Part shown: positions 12,688 through 13,556 of the stretch, in pieces
How positions within the stretch are numbered: position 1 is the stretch's first letter
Layout of the letters: each line of letters opens with the position of its first letter
NCBI GenBank assembly: GCA_964292325.1
Contig: CAXYVG010000093.1
Location: forward strand, 1 to 13,556
Direction: 5' to 3'
Source of the DNA: CTSoil-075 sp964292325
GTDB taxonomy: Bacteria; Bacillota; Negativicutes; DSM-13327
Length of the DNA stretch: 13,556 nucleotides
Translations under genes and position numbers: made by a program
Notes under the pieces: generated by a model
The model's input: only the letters and a program-made list of their open reading frames with translations
Databases searched by the model: none
What the model was told of the DNA's origin: nothing

Positions 12688-13556
12688 CTACCAATTATTC
12701 AACAAAAAATCTTTGATATTCAAATGGATAATTCCCTTTTGTGACATATCGACATCATCCATACTGACCACAAACTTAGGAAAGTTATCTTCGATTTGGA
12801 GTAGATTACCAAATTCCCGTTCCTGTGTTTTTTTATCAGTTAAAAGATAAGCAACTTGAACATAGACGATTTTCCCCTGCTTCTCAGCAACAAAATCAAT
12901 CTCCTTGTTGTCAAGTTTACCTACATAAACATCATACCCTCGCCGCCGAAGTTCTAAATATACAATATTTTCAAGAGTTTGTGATATATCATCATGCTTA
13001 TACCCTAATACAGCATGCTTAAATGCGTTGTCCGCTAAATAAAACTTTTCCTGCGTTTTTAAAATTTCTCTGCCTTGTAACTCCTGACGTGAGCACCTGT
13101 TCAATATATAGGCACCTTCTAGCTTTGAAAGATAATTATAGACCGTTTCTACATCTATACTCCGGCTCTGACTTGTTAAAAAACCTTTTATAGAATTCGC
13201 TGAAAAGGTGTTGCCAATATTATCAAAGGCGTACTTCACAATACGCTCTAGCTGGTCAATCTTCCGAATTTGGTTGCGCCTAACAATATCATTAAAAATG
13301 CTAGTGTTGTAAATATCTTTCACGATTGTATAAGCTTCGTCCAGTGTAAGCGGTTTTAGATGAACGGCAGGAAAACCGCCATATTCAATATATCTTAAAA
13401 ATTCCTTAGAGAGGTCTTGTAGCTCACCATATGCTTTCCTAAACTCTAAATACTCAGCAAAAGAAAGCGGATATACGCGAAATGAAACATACCGCCCAGT
13501 CAAATATGTCGATATTTCCGAGGACATCATTTTAGAATTAGACCCTGTGACAAAAA
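12688..13556 (-). CDS. DUF4143 AAA ATPase, partial (N-terminus beyond the right edge)
   Basis: About 288 residues are present; the Walker A and B part lies outside the window. The visible part begins with the sensor strand FVTGSNSKMM and the family motif TYLTGRYVSFRVYPLSFAEY, followed by the DUF4143 region (FNDIVRRNQIR, then a winged-helix segment ending YNYLSKLEGAYIL). A PD-(D/E)XK-like core follows (KEIDFVAEKQGKIVYVQVAY), where the usual ExK is QVA, so it may be inactive. An ATG at 13530 is internal, since homologous sequence continues upstream to 13554. Its C-terminal codons are duplicated at 2181-2228. It converges on the other ATPase and is distantly related to it. Confidence 0.88.
   Translation of the reverse strand, partial: FVTGSNSKMMSSEISTYLTGRYVSFRVYPLSFAEYLEFRKAYGELQDLSKEFLRYIEYGGFPAVHLKPLTLDEAYTIVKDIYNTSIFNDIVRRNQIRKIDQLERIVKYAFDNIGNTFSANSIKGFLTSQSRSIDVETVYNYLSKLEGAYILNRCSRQELQGREILKTQEKFYLADNAFKHAVLGYKHDDISQTLENIVYLELRRRGYDVYVGKLDNKEIDFVAEKQGKIVYVQVAYLLTDKKTQEREFGNLLQIEDNFPKFVVSMDDVDMSQKGIIHLNIKDFLLNNW
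12690..12735. repeat. Right copy of the 46-bp direct repeat (possible attachment site)
   Basis: This is the 3' end of the partial ATPase gene. It matches 2183-2228 in the same orientation at 44 of 46 positions, the mismatches being at 12694 and 12727. Duplication of a gene's 3' end at both edges of a block is the pattern left by elements that integrate into gene ends and restore them. Confidence 0.75.

Overview
The window looks like chromosome from a low-GC, anaerobic Firmicute (Clostridia or Negativicutes; genus not resolved). The grounds are AT-rich sequence, strong GGAGG-type ribosome binding sites, GTG and TTG starts, sigma-A-like promoters, and the first codons of a hybrid cluster protein gene (hcp) at the left edge. 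Nearly everything lies on the minus strand; only one DUF4143 ATPase is on the plus strand.

Left flank (1-2180): hcp starts at 33 and runs off the left edge. Its promoter carries a perfect TGTGA-N6-TCACA site of the CRP/FNR/HcpR type at about -42. Upstream of it is a membrane-bound Cache-GGDEF diguanylate cyclase (310-1920) with a TTG start. The cyclase gene has a roughly 145-nt leader that can fold into a closed multi-hairpin structure.

Defence operon (9988 down to 2233, minus strand): a small Cro/CI-type regulator is followed by a type III modification methyltransferase (Mod) and a type III restriction subunit (Res, helicase plus PD-ExK nuclease). Next come a DUF262/DUF1524 GmrSD-like HNH nuclease, a small PD-(D/E)XK-fold protein whose active site looks degenerate, and an abortive-infection C-terminal-domain protein with a HEPN-like RX6H motif. 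The genes are closely spaced and each has its own good ribosome binding site. The logic I infer is layered: type III restriction against unmodified DNA, a type IV-like nuclease that may target modified DNA, and an Abi protein as possible last-resort effector.

Right part (9989-13556): an intergenic region holds the operon promoter, a decayed reading frame, a near-perfect 21-bp hairpin and the promoter of the plus-strand DUF4143 ATPase (10351-11580). Then come an XRE regulator whose downstream ImmA/IrrE-like half is cut off by in-frame stops, and a second DUF4143 ATPase (12688 to the right edge) on the minus strand. Near-identical terminator hairpins in inverted orientation lie downstream of the two ATPase genes and bracket the XRE-ImmA remnant.

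The last ~16 codons of the right-edge ATPase gene are present again at 2181-2228, directly behind the Abi gene (44 of 46 bases identical). The ~10.5-kb block between the copies therefore looks like a genomic island inserted at the 3' end of an ATPase gene, with that end duplicated. I see no integrase, transposase, rRNA, tRNA or CRISPR array.
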